Shown: in pieces, positions 20,318-29,607 of the stretch
How the letters are laid out: the number at the start of each line of letters is the position of its first letter
How positions within the stretch are numbered: the stretch's first letter is position 1
From: Clostridia bacterium
GTDB lineage: Bacteria; Bacillota; Clostridia; TANB77; CAG-508
NCBI GenBank assembly: GCA_900759475.1
Contig: CAAEVK010000038.1
Location: forward strand, 1-56,320
Direction of reading: 5' to 3'
DNA: 56,320 nt
Notes under the pieces: model-generated
What the model was told of the DNA's origin: nothing
Databases searched by the model: none
Seen by the model: only the letters and a program-made list of their open reading frames with translations
Program-made: the position numbers and the translations under genes

Positions 20318-22753
20318 ATGTTTCAAAATATTAATGTGGAATATGAACAAGAAGAGGTAAACGAAAAAAAAATACAGCCAAAAAGGAATTATTTAAAAGA
20401 AGTTTTTCGTATACAAAATATTTTATTATATGGGCTTGCTTTTGGGGTGTCCATGGTAGGTTTTGAGGAAAAAATTACTCCATTTGGTATTGCTATTTTT
20501 GCTGCTGTGTGTAGTAACAAAATCCCAGCAGGGATTGTATTTATTTTGGCTGCTATTGGTAGTTATATAGGCATAGGCAATCAAGGAATTTTAACATACT
20601 TATTAACAAGTTTTGTATTTATTGTGTTTAGTCTAATTTATAGACCAAAATTTGAGAATGAATTAAGAAATGAAAAAAGAAAATTAGGAGGACAACTAGT
20701 TGTAGCAACTTTTCTTGTTCAAATTATGGGAGTTATTTTCAAAACATTTTATGTTTATGACTTTATAACAAGTATTTTAGCAACAATGATAACCTACGTT
20801 TTTTATAAAATATTTGCTAATTCATTAACTGTTATTAAAGACTATAAAACAAAATTAGCATTTACTATAGAAGAGGTAATTGGTGCAAGTCTTTTAACTG
20901 CAATAGCAATATCATGTTTATGTAATTTTACGATTTTTGGATTTTCTGTTAGAAATGTTTTATGTATTTTACTAGTGTTAATTTTAGGTTGGAAACATGG
21001 TATATTAGTAGGAACTACTGGTGGAGTTACAATAGGTGTTGTTTTAGGGATTATTGGAAACGGAGAACCTATGTTAATTGCAGCATTTGCCTTGTCTCGG
21101 AATGATAGCAGGTATTTTAAACAAATTACGGTAAAATAGGTGTAATTGCAGGTTTTATAATAGGCAATACAGTATTAACTTATATTGTTAATGGTAATAT
21201 AAGTGAGTTGATTTATTTTAAAGAAATTTTAATTGCTTCTTTAGGACTACTATTAGTTCCTAAAAATGTAGAGATTACTATTTCAGATTTAGTAGGAAAA
21301 ACAAAGTTTTTACCAGAGTCTTCTGGAAGAATGTTAGAAGAAAAGGAAGATACTATTTTTAAGTTAAATAGTGTTTCGGAAACAATTAGTGAAGTATCAA
21401 AATCTTACCAAGAAGTTGCAGCAACAGCAGTAGAAGAAAACATATTACAAGAGGAATTAATAGACGAAATATTAGTAAATATGGAAGGAATGTCTACCAA
21501 TATTTTATATGAAGATATTGTTAGTACAGAAAATGGAATATTAGACGATATTTTAAAATGCCTTACAGAAAAAAATATATTTAATATACAAGACTTAATT
21601 GATATTTTTGAAAACCATAATAGTTATATTATTGGTATTGAAGAACCTAAAATTCAAAATGACATAACCCAAGTAGTAAAAATGATTAATCAAACATTTA
21701 AATTAAATAAAATTAATTCTGCATGGAAACAAAAAGTAGATGAAAGTAAATTGGCAATGTCAACACAATTAGAAGGTGTTTCAAAAGTAATTCGAGATGT
21801 AGCAAAAGATTTGGATGAAAGAAAAGAAAGTTATCATTTTGAAAAAGAAAAAGAAAAAATAGAGATTTTATTATTACAAAAGAAAATAAAAATTTATGAT
21901 TTAAAGATAGAAGAAAAAGATAGTAGAATTTTTGTTAGTTTATGTACAGAAGTTAATGACGATATAACAGAAGAGGCTAAAAAAATCCAAAAAGTAGAGG
22001 AGATTTTATCCAAAACTTTACAAAAGAAAATGAAATTGCAAAATCAAAATAAAAGCAATACTAATAAAGTTTTACAAAACTATATTTCTGAAGATAAGTA
22101 TACGATTACTGTAGGAAAAGCAAGAATTGCAAAAGAACGCTTAAATATTAATGGAGATTCTATGCTAGAACAAAAACTCGAAGATGGGAAAATAGCATTG
22201 GCAATATCAGATGGCATGGGAACAGGACCAAAAGCCCAAAAATATAGTGGACTGGTTATTCATATGCTTCAAAAACTATTAGGAGCGGGTTTCCAAAAGA
22301 AGGAATCTTTAGAACTTGTAAATAGTACTGTATTAACACTAGCTTCTAAAGAAGAATATGCAACAATTGATATGTGTATATTAGATTTATTTTCTGGAAA
22401 TGCAGAGTTTATTAAAAATGGTGCATGTCCAACATTTATAAAAAATGAAAAAAAGGTAGAAAAAATAGAATCTATGTGTTTGCCAGCAGGAATTAGTGGT
22501 AAATTAGATACAGTTGTTTTTGATAAGGATCTAAATGATGGTGATATTATTATTATGATAACAGATGGAATTTTAGACGCCAATAAAGAAGCAATAGACA
22601 AACAACAAAGTTTAGAAGAATTTATTCGTCAAATAAATACACGGCAATCCACAAAAAATTGCGGATATTCTTCTACAAGAGGCTATAGACTATGACTATG
22701 GAATGCCAAAAGATGATATGACTGTACTTGTAGCAAAAGTTAATAAAAGATAA
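20318..22753 (+). CDS. spoIIE: Stage II sporulation protein E (PP2C phosphatase), with three CGG +1 frameshifts
   Basis: The reconstructed protein has about 810 residues, close to the usual SpoIIE length. An N-terminal region of about ten membrane helices (40-310) is followed by a helical regulatory segment and a PP2C domain (about 595-800) with ALAISDGMGTGPKA and ITDGILD metal sites, ending DDMTVLVAK. CGG triplets at 21098, 21129 and 22642 each shift the frame by +1 and give glycines 261, 271 and 775. The second is followed directly by TAA in the zero frame. In endospore formers SpoIIE dephosphorylates SpoIIAA to activate sigma-F and acts at the asymmetric septum. AAAGGTGG precedes the ATG. 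Confidence 0.93.
21098..21101 (+). other. CGGA +1 frameshift site 1 in spoIIE
   Basis: TCT CGG AAT becomes TCT (C) GGA ATG, giving S-G-M-I-A-G inside a membrane helix. Confidence 0.88.
21129..21132 (+). other. CGGT +1 frameshift site 2 in spoIIE
   Basis: TTA CGG TAA becomes TTA (C) GGT AAA, giving L-G-K-I-G-V. The zero-frame codon after CGG is a stop, and the fourth base is T rather than A. Confidence 0.88.
22642..22645 (+). other. CGGC +1 frameshift site 3 in spoIIE
   Basis: ACA CGG CAA becomes ACA (C) GGC AAT, giving T-G-N-P-Q and then the PP2C end DDMTVLVAK. This is the only site with C as fourth base. Confidence 0.85.
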
Positions 22754-22783
22754 TAACAATATAGTTATTATCTAAATGGAAGT

Positions 22784-22836
22784 TTGGCTAGTAACTAAAA
22801 ATGTTAAATTTAAGTTACTAGCCAATTGCTTTTTTT
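22784..22836. terminator. Terminator between convergent spoIIE and thioesterase genes
   Basis: A 13-bp stem (22784-22796 with 22813-22825, TTGGCTAGTAACT) with a 16-base loop and a T-run at 22830-22836. Confidence 0.8.
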
Positions 22837-22843
22837 CATATAT

Positions 22844-23578
22844 TTAGGTTTCTTTTAGTTTTACAATAGCATGAAGTACTTTTAAATCTTTACTTTTAAT
22901 AGTAACAATATGTTCATTATTTGTGACTTTTGTATAAAAACAAACGATTTCATCTCCTAATAAACATTGTTTTTTATACATAATATCAATATTACAAAAG
23001 TTTGCATTTTCAAAAACTTCAACAGGTAATGCTTCATAAGCAAAATAAATATAGTTTAAATTATTAACATGCTGGTTAGTATCAATGTCTCTTTTTAAAA
23101 TAGTATAATTTGTTTCTAAATTAAACGTATTTGGTTCTTTTAACTTTTCAATTTCATTATCAAAGACTCTGCGACAGACAGGTGAAAATTCATTTTGAAT
23201 TTCTGGAGTTAGACGACAAATTTTATGAGTATCAATATTAAATAATACCCATTTAGAAGTAGCAATACCAATGCGTTTTCCATCTTTATTAAAAATTTCG
23301 AAATCTCTGTAACATGAAGCAACATCTATTTTGGAAGGCCAAGTTTTAATATGGAGAGTATCACGCCAAGAAGGTCGAGAAATTATTTGCATTTTCCAGT
23401 ATAAAATAAGCCAAACAGTACGTGTATGTGGTGTATCATATAAGCCATGCCCTAACGAAGCTGCATGTAAACATGCAATTTCTTGTAAATACTTTAGTAT
23501 AGCATAATCTGTTAAATGATTATGAGAATCAATATCTGCATATTGTACTTCAAAATCATATTCAAATATATTTTCCAT
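22844..23578 (-). CDS. Acyl-ACP thioesterase (FatA/FatB-like)
   Basis: 244 residues forming two hotdog folds. The N-terminal half starts with FEVQYADIDSHNHLT. The C-terminal half carries DTNQHVNNLNYI, which matches the N-x-H-x catalytic segment of plant and bacterial acyl-ACP thioesterases (PF01643). The enzyme releases free fatty acids from acyl carrier protein. The ATG at 23578 is preceded by a GGAAA-type binding site. It is a single gene on the minus strand, sharing a terminator with spoIIE; plsX and acpP are elsewhere in the window. Confidence 0.87.
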   Translation of the reverse strand: MENIFEYDFEVQYADIDSHNHLTDYAILKYLQEIACLHAASLGHGLYDTPHTRTVWLILYWKMQIISRPSWRDTLHIKTWPSKIDVASCYRDFEIFNKDGKRIGIATSKWVLFNIDTHKICRLTPEIQNEFSPVCRRVFDNEIEKLKEPNTFNLETNYTILKRDIDTNQHVNNLNYIYFAYEALPVEVFENANFCNIDIMYKKQCLLGDEIVCFYTKVTNNEHIVTIKSKDLKVLHAIVKLKET

Positions 23579-23663
23579 AAAAATTTCCTTTCTTATAATA
23601 GAATGTAAAAAACAATTAATCCTATGGAATTATAGCACATAAAATTTAAAATGTATATTGTAT

Positions 23664-23692
23664 TTGTAAACAATAATATGATATATTATTAT
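23664..23692 (+). promoter_or_regulatory. Predicted sigma-A promoter of the WG-repeat gene
   Basis: TTGTAA (23664-23669), 17 bases, TATTAT (23687-23692), 31 bases before the ATG. Confidence 0.55.
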
Positions 23693-23723
23693 AAAAAGAT
23701 AAAAGATAGGGGTGCTTTTAATT

Positions 23724-25235
23724 ATGAGTACTGGAAAAAGATATGAAAAAGAACCAAAGCTAAATATTAAAAAAATTATTGGTGTGATAGTGGCAATTGT
23801 TGTTATTATTATGTTTATTATTTCAATAAAAACCTTACTAAATAAAGACGATTCTTCTAAAAATATTTTTAATACAAGCTATTATACAGCATATAAAGAT
23901 GGAAAATGGGGAGTAATTGACACAACAGGAAAAGAGATTATACCATTTGAACAAGAAGAATATATTACCATCCCTAATAATGAAAAAGATATTTTTATTA
24001 TAACAACAAATGTAGATTTAGAAAAAGAAACATATCAAACAAAAGTACTTAATAGTAAAAAGGAAGAATTATATACAAAATATCATTCTGTAACTGCCAT
24101 TGACAATTACGACACTGCAGGAAATTTATGGTACGAAAATAATGTATTAAAAGTATCAATAGATGGAAAATATGGTTTAATTAATTTTAATGGAGATGAA
24201 ATTTTAAAATGTGAATATGATGAAATTTATTCTCTAAAAGGAACCAATAATAGCCTTATTATTAAAAAGGAAAATAATTTAGGGCTTGCAAGTAATACAG
24301 GAGATATTATTATTAAGCCAGAATATCAACAAATTATTGCTTTAGGGGAAGATTATAAAGAAGGATATATTGTAGTAAATCATGAAAACAAAAAAGGAAT
24401 TATTAGTTGTAACAAAGAACAATTACTAGAGGTTATATACGAAGAAATAGGAAAAGTAGATTTAGGAAAACTATATGTTGTAAAACAGGAAGGAAAGACA
24501 AAAGTAATTAATAACCAAAAAGAAACAATATTAGAAAATGGATTTGACGAAATATTGGAAATTGACGGAGAAAATATAATTGCGAAAAAAGATGGAAAAT
24601 TAGGTGTAATTAATACAGCAGGAGAAGAAAAAATACCATTTCATTATACAGAATTAGTAGGAATAAAAAATTATTGCTACATTGCTAAAAAAGATGATTT
24701 ATATGGAGTAATTGACTTACAAAATCAAGAAAAGCTACCATTTGCTTATTACAATATTATACAAAGAGAAGATACAGACTTTATAGAAGCAGACAAAACA
24801 GAAAGCCAAACAGAAGTGTACAATAAAGATTTTGAATTAAAATTAACAGGAACAATTGCAAAAGTAGACAGCCAAATTGGTTATATTTCTATTCGTATAG
24901 GGGAAGAACAAAAATATTATAACTTTAAATTTGAAGAGAAAAAAGTAAGTGATATATTTCCAAATCATACATTATTTTTAAGCAAAAAAGATGGAAAGTA
25001 TGGATATACTAATAAAGAAGGAGAGGTAATTGTAGATTACATTTATGACGATGCAACAGAACAAAATGAATATGGATATTGTAGTGTAAAAAAAGGAAAT
25101 GTATGGGGAGCGTTAAACAAGGATGGAAACATAGAAAAGCAACCATCTGTTAACCTAGATAATCATATTATTGTAGATTTTATTGGTCCTTGGCATCTAG
25201 CAGAAGATATTAATTTAAATTATTATGAGTTATAG
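23724..25235 (+). CDS. Membrane-anchored WG-repeat protein
   Basis: 503 residues from the ATG at 23724 (GGGGTG nine bases upstream; a GTG at 23712 in the same frame overlaps that site and is less likely). One N-terminal membrane helix (about 20-40) is followed by an extracellular array of WG-like repeats. These show as KDGKWGVIDTTGKEIIPF, DGKYGLINFNGDEILKCEYD, DGKLGVINTAGEEKIPF, DLYGVIDLQNQEKLPF and DGKYGYTNKEGEVIVDYIYD. Such beta-repeat proteins are common in gut Firmicutes and Bacteroidetes and their ligands are unknown. It lies upstream of a hypothetical membrane gene and acpS. Confidence 0.85.
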   Translation: MSTGKRYEKEPKLNIKKIIGVIVAIVVIIMFIISIKTLLNKDDSSKNIFNTSYYTAYKDGKWGVIDTTGKEIIPFEQEEYITIPNNEKDIFIITTNVDLEKETYQTKVLNSKKEELYTKYHSVTAIDNYDTAGNLWYENNVLKVSIDGKYGLINFNGDEILKCEYDEIYSLKGTNNSLIIKKENNLGLASNTGDIIIKPEYQQIIALGEDYKEGYIVVNHENKKGIISCNKEQLLEVIYEEIGKVDLGKLYVVKQEGKTKVINNQKETILENGFDEILEIDGENIIAKKDGKLGVINTAGEEKIPFHYTELVGIKNYCYIAKKDDLYGVIDLQNQEKLPFAYYNIIQREDTDFIEADKTESQTEVYNKDFELKLTGTIAKVDSQIGYISIRIGEEQKYYNFKFEEKKVSDIFPNHTLFLSKKDGKYGYTNKEGEVIVDYIYDDATEQNEYGYCSVKKGNVWGALNKDGNIEKQPSVNLDNHIIVDFIGPWHLAEDINLNYYEL

Positions 25236-25251
25236 AAAATGAAAAATGTTT

Positions 25252-25280
25252 TTTACAATTTAATTTTTGTTTGGTATAAA
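25252..25280 (+). promoter_or_regulatory. Predicted sigma-A promoter for the 25305 gene and acpS-tatD
   Basis: TTTACA (25252-25257), 17 bases, TATAAA (25275-25280), 24 bases before the ATG. Confidence 0.5.
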
Positions 25281-25304
25281 ATAAAATAAAAAAGGAAGAT
25301 AAAA

Positions 25305-26429
25305 ATGAACGAAAGAGTAAGGTATTCATATACATATTTTTTACATCCATTTAAGGTAAGCAACAGAAAAAAATATTTAACAAACTTGTTTGCTAATAAA
25401 AATATAAGTGTAAAATTGTTTGAAAAAGAAAAAGATTTAGATATTTATTCGTATTTTTCATCAGAAGCAAAACTTCAATTTTTTGAAAGTTTTCAATTAA
25501 AAAAAGAAGAACAAACAAAATTAATTAATCAAAAGAATATAAAAAATATTTTAAAACAAAAAACGGTATATTTGGAATACAACAATCAGCAGGTACTTCC
25601 AGCTAAAATGGGAACAAAAGATGGAATATTTTTTACCATAGAAAAAATAGAAATAATTTGCTTTTCAACAGGGATATGTTTTTTGACAATGAAAACACAA
25701 ATAGAAAATCCTCAAGAATTTTCGCAAATATTGGACTTTAATTATAAATTTAGAGAAATTAATTTAGGAAAAAGCCAGTTAAAGGATTACGAGAATATTA
25801 CAATACAAACCAATTCTTTTGAAAATGCAGAACAACTAATCCAACTAATTAATTCATTAACTATGCAAAATGAAAAAGAAAAAGAGATGTATGTATATAC
25901 TTACACATGTATTAGTTCAGAAGACTGGAGAACGAAAGAAGATTTTAAAGAAATAGAAGAAGACTATAAAAAAATGATTAATATAAAACATAGTCAAGAT
26001 AAAGAAAGAATTTTATATGGTAAATCTATTTACCAAACAGACTATATTCATTTAGCTATAAGTAAAATGTGTTTAGGAATGGTTGCTTCTAGCAAAGATG
26101 ATTTTAATTACACAAAATTGCCTTATTATTTTGAAAGACAATATTTGTATACTTTTATAATAGGTTTATATTACAAAGAAATCGTAATGAAAGGACAAAT
26201 AGAACAAAAAATAATGTTAACAGAAGATGAACTTGGTGTAAAACTATTACAAGCAATAGAAGAACAATTTAATTTAACTAAAAAAGAAAAAGAAAATAAG
26301 GAAAATATAAAACTACAACTACAAAAGAAAAATATAAAAATAAACAAAGCATTACTTATTATTTTTGGAATATTGTTTGTATTTAATTTGGGAACTTTAT
26401 GGATTTTGTTAAATATATTAAATAGGTAG
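25305..26429 (+). CDS. Hypothetical protein with C-terminal membrane helix
   Basis: 374 residues; I do not recognise a family. Residues 1-335 are soluble and mixed alpha/beta, followed by a lysine/glutamate-rich helix and one membrane helix at about 348-370 (ALLIIFGILFVFNLGTLWIL) near the end. The layout is of a tail-anchored cytoplasmic protein. AAGGAAG precedes the ATG. It stops four bases before acpS and is probably co-transcribed with acpS and tatD. Confidence 0.7.
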   Translation: MNERVRYSYTYFLHPFKVSNRKKYLTNLFANKNISVKLFEKEKDLDIYSYFSSEAKLQFFESFQLKKEEQTKLINQKNIKNILKQKTVYLEYNNQQVLPAKMGTKDGIFFTIEKIEIICFSTGICFLTMKTQIENPQEFSQILDFNYKFREINLGKSQLKDYENITIQTNSFENAEQLIQLINSLTMQNEKEKEMYVYTYTCISSEDWRTKEDFKEIEEDYKKMINIKHSQDKERILYGKSIYQTDYIHLAISKMCLGMVASSKDDFNYTKLPYYFERQYLYTFIIGLYYKEIVMKGQIEQKIMLTEDELGVKLLQAIEEQFNLTKKEKENKENIKLQLQKKNIKINKALLIIFGILFVFNLGTLWILLNILNR

Positions 26430-26433
26430 GAAA

Positions 26434-26814
26434 ATGATGAAAATAAGTTGTGGAACAGATATTATTGAAATAGAAAGAATAAAAGAAGCAATTGAAAAAT
26501 TAGGAGACAAGTTTGTACAAGAAATTTATACAGAAGCGGAAATTCAATATTGTGAAAGCAAAAAAAAGGCAAAATATGAACATTATGCTGCAAGATTTTC
26601 TGCTAAAGAAGCTGTTTTTAAAGCAGTATCTCATTTTTTAGAAAATAAATATAGTATCTCTTGGAAAAATGCAGAGGTACTAAATGATTCAAAACAAAAG
26701 CCATATATTCATTTTATTTCTATAGAATTTCCACAAATAAAGAGCCTAGACATTAGTATATCCCACAGTAAGCAATATGCAGTTGCTAATGTGGTAGTAC
26801 TATATGAGGAATAG
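26434..26814 (+). CDS. acpS: Holo-[acyl-carrier-protein] synthase
   Basis: 126 residues, the usual AcpS length. The magnesium-binding GTDIIEIERI near the start and the RFSAKEAVFKA motif are intact. It transfers 4'-phosphopantetheine from CoA to the serine of apo-ACP, and acpP is at 48520 in this window. A second ATG at 26437 is equally possible. The gene overlaps no neighbour and is followed 10 bases later by tatD. Confidence 0.94.
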   Translation: MMKISCGTDIIEIERIKEAIEKLGDKFVQEIYTEAEIQYCESKKKAKYEHYAARFSAKEAVFKAVSHFLENKYSISWKNAEVLNDSKQKPYIHFISIEFPQIKSLDISISHSKQYAVANVVVLYEE

Positions 26815-26824
26815 GAGAAAGAAA

Positions 26825-27596
26825 ATGGAATTTTTTGATTCACATGCACATTATAATGATGAAAAATTTGACAATGATAGAGAAGAAATTTTAAAGAAAA
26901 CTTATCAAGAGAGTATTACAGGTGTAGTTATTGCAGGATATAATTTAATTTCTTCCAAAAAGGCAATACAAATGGCAAATCAATATTCATATTTATATGC
27001 TATTTGCGGGATATCGCCAAATGATATTCGGAAACAATATTAAAGAAGAAATAAAAGAACTAGAACAACTTTGTAAAACAAATAAAAAAGTAGTTGCTAT
27101 TGGAGAGATTGGATTAGATTATTATTGGAATAAAGAAAATAAAGATTTACAAAAGCAATGGTTTGAAGCACAAATTAAATTAGCGAATGGTTTAGATTTA
27201 CCAATTGTTATTCATTCGAGAGATGCAAGCCAAGATACTATTTCTATTTTAGAGCAAAACAAAGTAAAACAAAAAGGTATATTCCATTGTTGTCAATTAA
27301 ACCAAGAATTAGTAAAAGGAGCGTTAAGATTAGGATTTTATGTATCTTTTGCAGGTCCTATTACTTATAAAAATTCTAAAAATGCAGAGGAAATTATTAA
27401 AATGGTACCAATGGATAAAATATTAATAGAAACTGACAGCCCTTATTTAGCACCAGAGCCATTAAGAGGGACTAGAAATAATTCTATAAATGTAAAATTA
27501 ATTGCACAAAAAATTGCTCAAATAAAAAGTATTTCTTTAGAAGAGGTTGCAAAAGCCACCTATAAAAATACAAAAAATGTATTCCATATAAAATAA
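26825..27596 (+). CDS. tatD: TatD family metal-dependent hydrolase, read through a CGG +1 frameshift
   Basis: About 256 residues after joining. The start is ATG 26825 (AGGAG upstream), giving the metal motif FFDSHAHY. After codon 68 an in-frame CGG (27029-27031) would lead to a stop four codons later; skipping C gives glycine 69 and continues in the same family. Further motifs are AIGEIGLDYYW, IVIHSRDA, FHCC and ETDSPYLAPEPLRG, covering the metal ligands. TatD proteins are 3'-5' DNases or related phosphoesterases. The normal length of TatD (about 255) is reached only with the shift. Confidence 0.93.
27029..27032 (+). other. CGGA +1 frameshift site in tatD
   Basis: ATT CGG AAA becomes ATT (C) GGA AAC, giving D-I-G-N-N (glycine 69). 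The zero frame stops after R-K-Q-Y. Confidence 0.88.
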
Positions 27597-27740
27597 GTAA
27601 TTATATTATTGTGTAATAATCAATTATTACTGTTTAGTAACAAATAAGATAAGTAATTTATTTCCTAAAAACATTGTGTTTTTAAATATTATATGATACT
27701 ATAAAACTATTAATTATAATAAAATAAGGAGGAAAGAAAT

Positions 27741-28295
27741 ATGGGATGGATTATATTGGGAATTGTTGTATTGTTAGTTTTATTTGTAATTAGTATATAT
27801 AATGGTTTAGTACAAGCAAGACAAAAAGTAAAAAATGCTTGGAGCCAAATAGATGTACAGTTACAAAGAAGATTTGATTTAATTCCAAATTTAGTAGAAA
27901 CAGTAAAAGGCTATATGGAACATGAATCAGATGTATTAACAAAAGTTACTGAATTACGTAATTCATGGGCTAATGCAAATTCAGTAAAAGAAAAAGCAGA
28001 ACTAGATACGCAATTATCAGGGGTTTTAAAAACAATTATGGCGGTATCTGAAAACTATCCAGATTTAAAAGCAAACCAAAACTTTACGCAATTACAGGAA
28101 GAATTAAAAAATACAGAAGACAAAATATCATTTTCAAGACAATTTTATAATGATACTGCTACCATGTATAATACAAAGTTAGAAGTAGTGCCATCAAATA
28201 TTATAGCTGGAATGTTTAAATTTACACCAGAAGAATTATTTAAAGTAGATTCAGAAGAAGCTAGAAAAAATGTAAAAGTAGATTTTAATAAATAA
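27741..28295 (+). CDS. LemA family protein
   Basis: 184 residues. An N-terminal membrane helix (about 3-20) is followed by the LemA signature YNGLVQARQKVKNAWSQIDV and RRFDLIPNLVETV, then a long helical bundle. The family is widespread and its function is unclear; several members relate to envelope stress or cooperate with HtpX, which is absent here. AAGGAGG stands nine bases before the ATG. It is a single gene ending at a strong terminator. Confidence 0.92.
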   Translation: MGWIILGIVVLLVLFVISIYNGLVQARQKVKNAWSQIDVQLQRRFDLIPNLVETVKGYMEHESDVLTKVTELRNSWANANSVKEKAELDTQLSGVLKTIMAVSENYPDLKANQNFTQLQEELKNTEDKISFSRQFYNDTATMYNTKLEVVPSNIIAGMFKFTPEELFKVDSEEARKNVKVDFNK

Positions 28296-28303
28296 ATACA
28301 AAT

Positions 28304-28346
28304 AAAAAATGATAGGACTTACATGTTAAATCCTATCATTTTTTTT
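28304..28346 (+). terminator. Intrinsic terminator after lemA
   Basis: A 14-bp stem (28304-28317 with 28331-28344, ATGATAGGA/TCCTATCAT) ending in a T-run. Confidence 0.87.
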
Positions 28347-28451
28347 AAAAAGAATTTTAAAAAACTTATCCCAAATTAGTAATATTTTTGGTACAAGCAT
28401 CATATATATATATTGAAGACAAATACCTTGAAATGCTATTTTCCGTAAAAT

Positions 28452-28480
28452 TTGACAAAATATAAAAAAAATGTTAAAAT
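28452..28480 (+). promoter_or_regulatory. Sigma-A promoter of the SleB-like hydrolase gene
   Basis: TTGACA (28452-28457), 17 bases, TAAAAT (28475-28480), 35 bases before the ATG. Confidence 0.7.
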
Positions 28481-28514
28481 AAAAAGGTAGTTTTTAAGGA
28501 GGGATAATATTTTT

Positions 28515-29516
28515 ATGAAAAAAAATAGTAAACCATCTATGCCATTAAAGAAAATAATCATATTAAGTATTGCTATTATTTTCTTGTTTGGTATAGGGGT
28601 ACTTGCTAGTAATACACAAATACGTAATGTAAAAATAAAATATGCTTCTGGCGAAGAAATTAATGTTTTAACAACAAAAACAATTATATCAGAAATTTTA
28701 GAAGAAAGCAAAATTATTGTTTTACCAGAAGAATATGTATATCCAGAAAAAAATTCTGAAATTGGAGATAATAAAACAATTTTAATTTCAAAAGAAGAAA
28801 TACAACAACAAGAAGTAGCAGAAACGCAAGAAATTGCCACATTAGATAAGATTTTAGAAGAGTATGCACCAATAATAGAAAAAACAATTGTAGTGCAAGA
28901 AGAAATTCCATTTGAGACAATTACAAAAGATGTTTCTGGTGGAGCAGCAGCTACACAAAATTCAGTTATTACAAAAGGTGTAAATGGAATTAAAGAAGTA
29001 ACTTATCAAGTAAAATATAAAAATGATATAGAAATTGAAAAGAAAGAGCTTTCTTCAAGAGTTATTAAAGAACCAGTGAATAAAGTTGTGCAAGTTAGTG
29101 TAAAAGTAACATCAAGAAGTGGTAGCAGATCAAGTGTTACTACATATGGAAATGGTACGTGGAGTTATTCGGCAGCAGATTTAGATTTATTGTGTGCAAT
29201 TACTGCTCAAGAATGTAGTTCAAGCTATGAAGGAGCTTTAGCAGTTATTACTACAGCATGCAACAGAGCAGTAAGTAATAGGTGGAAAAGCAATGGTGCA
29301 GACCCATTAAGCCAGTACATGGCAAAAGGGCAGTTCTGCTATTCTATTGATAATCATTGGAAGAAAAGATTAAATGGAAATTATGCATCTTATGTAAAAC
29401 AAGCAGTGCTAGATGCTTTAAATGGAAAAAGAAACCATAGTTATTTATCATTTAGAGCAGCTGGAACAGCTTCAGGAGAGAACATTGGAGGAAACGTATA
29501 TTTTAACCATATGTAA
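28515..29516 (+). CDS. DUF348/G5 domain protein with SleB-like cell wall hydrolase domain
   Basis: 333 residues. An N-terminal membrane helix (about 12-32) is followed by a ubiquitin-like DUF348 segment (about 36-75), a G5-like domain (about 115-190, IPFETITKDVSGG) and a C-terminal hydrolase_2/SleB-like domain (about 220-333). The last begins LLCAITAQECSSSYEGALAV, with the catalytic-type glutamate, and contains NRAVSNRW. The design is like YabE-type resuscitation factors and spore cortex-lytic enzymes, so it probably cuts peptidoglycan glycan strands outside the cell. AAGGAGG precedes the ATG. Confidence 0.85.
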   Translation: MKKNSKPSMPLKKIIILSIAIIFLFGIGVLASNTQIRNVKIKYASGEEINVLTTKTIISEILEESKIIVLPEEYVYPEKNSEIGDNKTILISKEEIQQQEVAETQEIATLDKILEEYAPIIEKTIVVQEEIPFETITKDVSGGAAATQNSVITKGVNGIKEVTYQVKYKNDIEIEKKELSSRVIKEPVNKVVQVSVKVTSRSGSRSSVTTYGNGTWSYSAADLDLLCAITAQECSSSYEGALAVITTACNRAVSNRWKSNGADPLSQYMAKGQFCYSIDNHWKKRLNGNYASYVKQAVLDALNGKRNHSYLSFRAAGTASGENIGGNVYFNHM

Positions 29517-29523
29517 ATACAAT

Positions 29524-29553
29524 AAAAACAGAAAATTTAGGTTTTCTGTTTTT
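29524..29553 (+). terminator. Intrinsic terminator
   Basis: A 12-bp stem (29524-29535 with 29542-29553, AAAAACAGAAAA) with a six-base loop and T-run, ending the hydrolase gene. Confidence 0.8.
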
Positions 29554-29555
29554 TG

Positions 29556-29584
29556 TTGCAATTTATACAAAAAAATGGTAATAT
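29556..29584 (+). promoter_or_regulatory. Predicted promoter of exodeoxyribonuclease III gene
   Basis: TTGCAA (29556-29561), 17 bases, TAATAT (29579-29584), directly after the previous terminator. Confidence 0.5.
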
Positions 29585-29607
29585 AGGTTTAAAACAAAGG
29601 AGGCACA

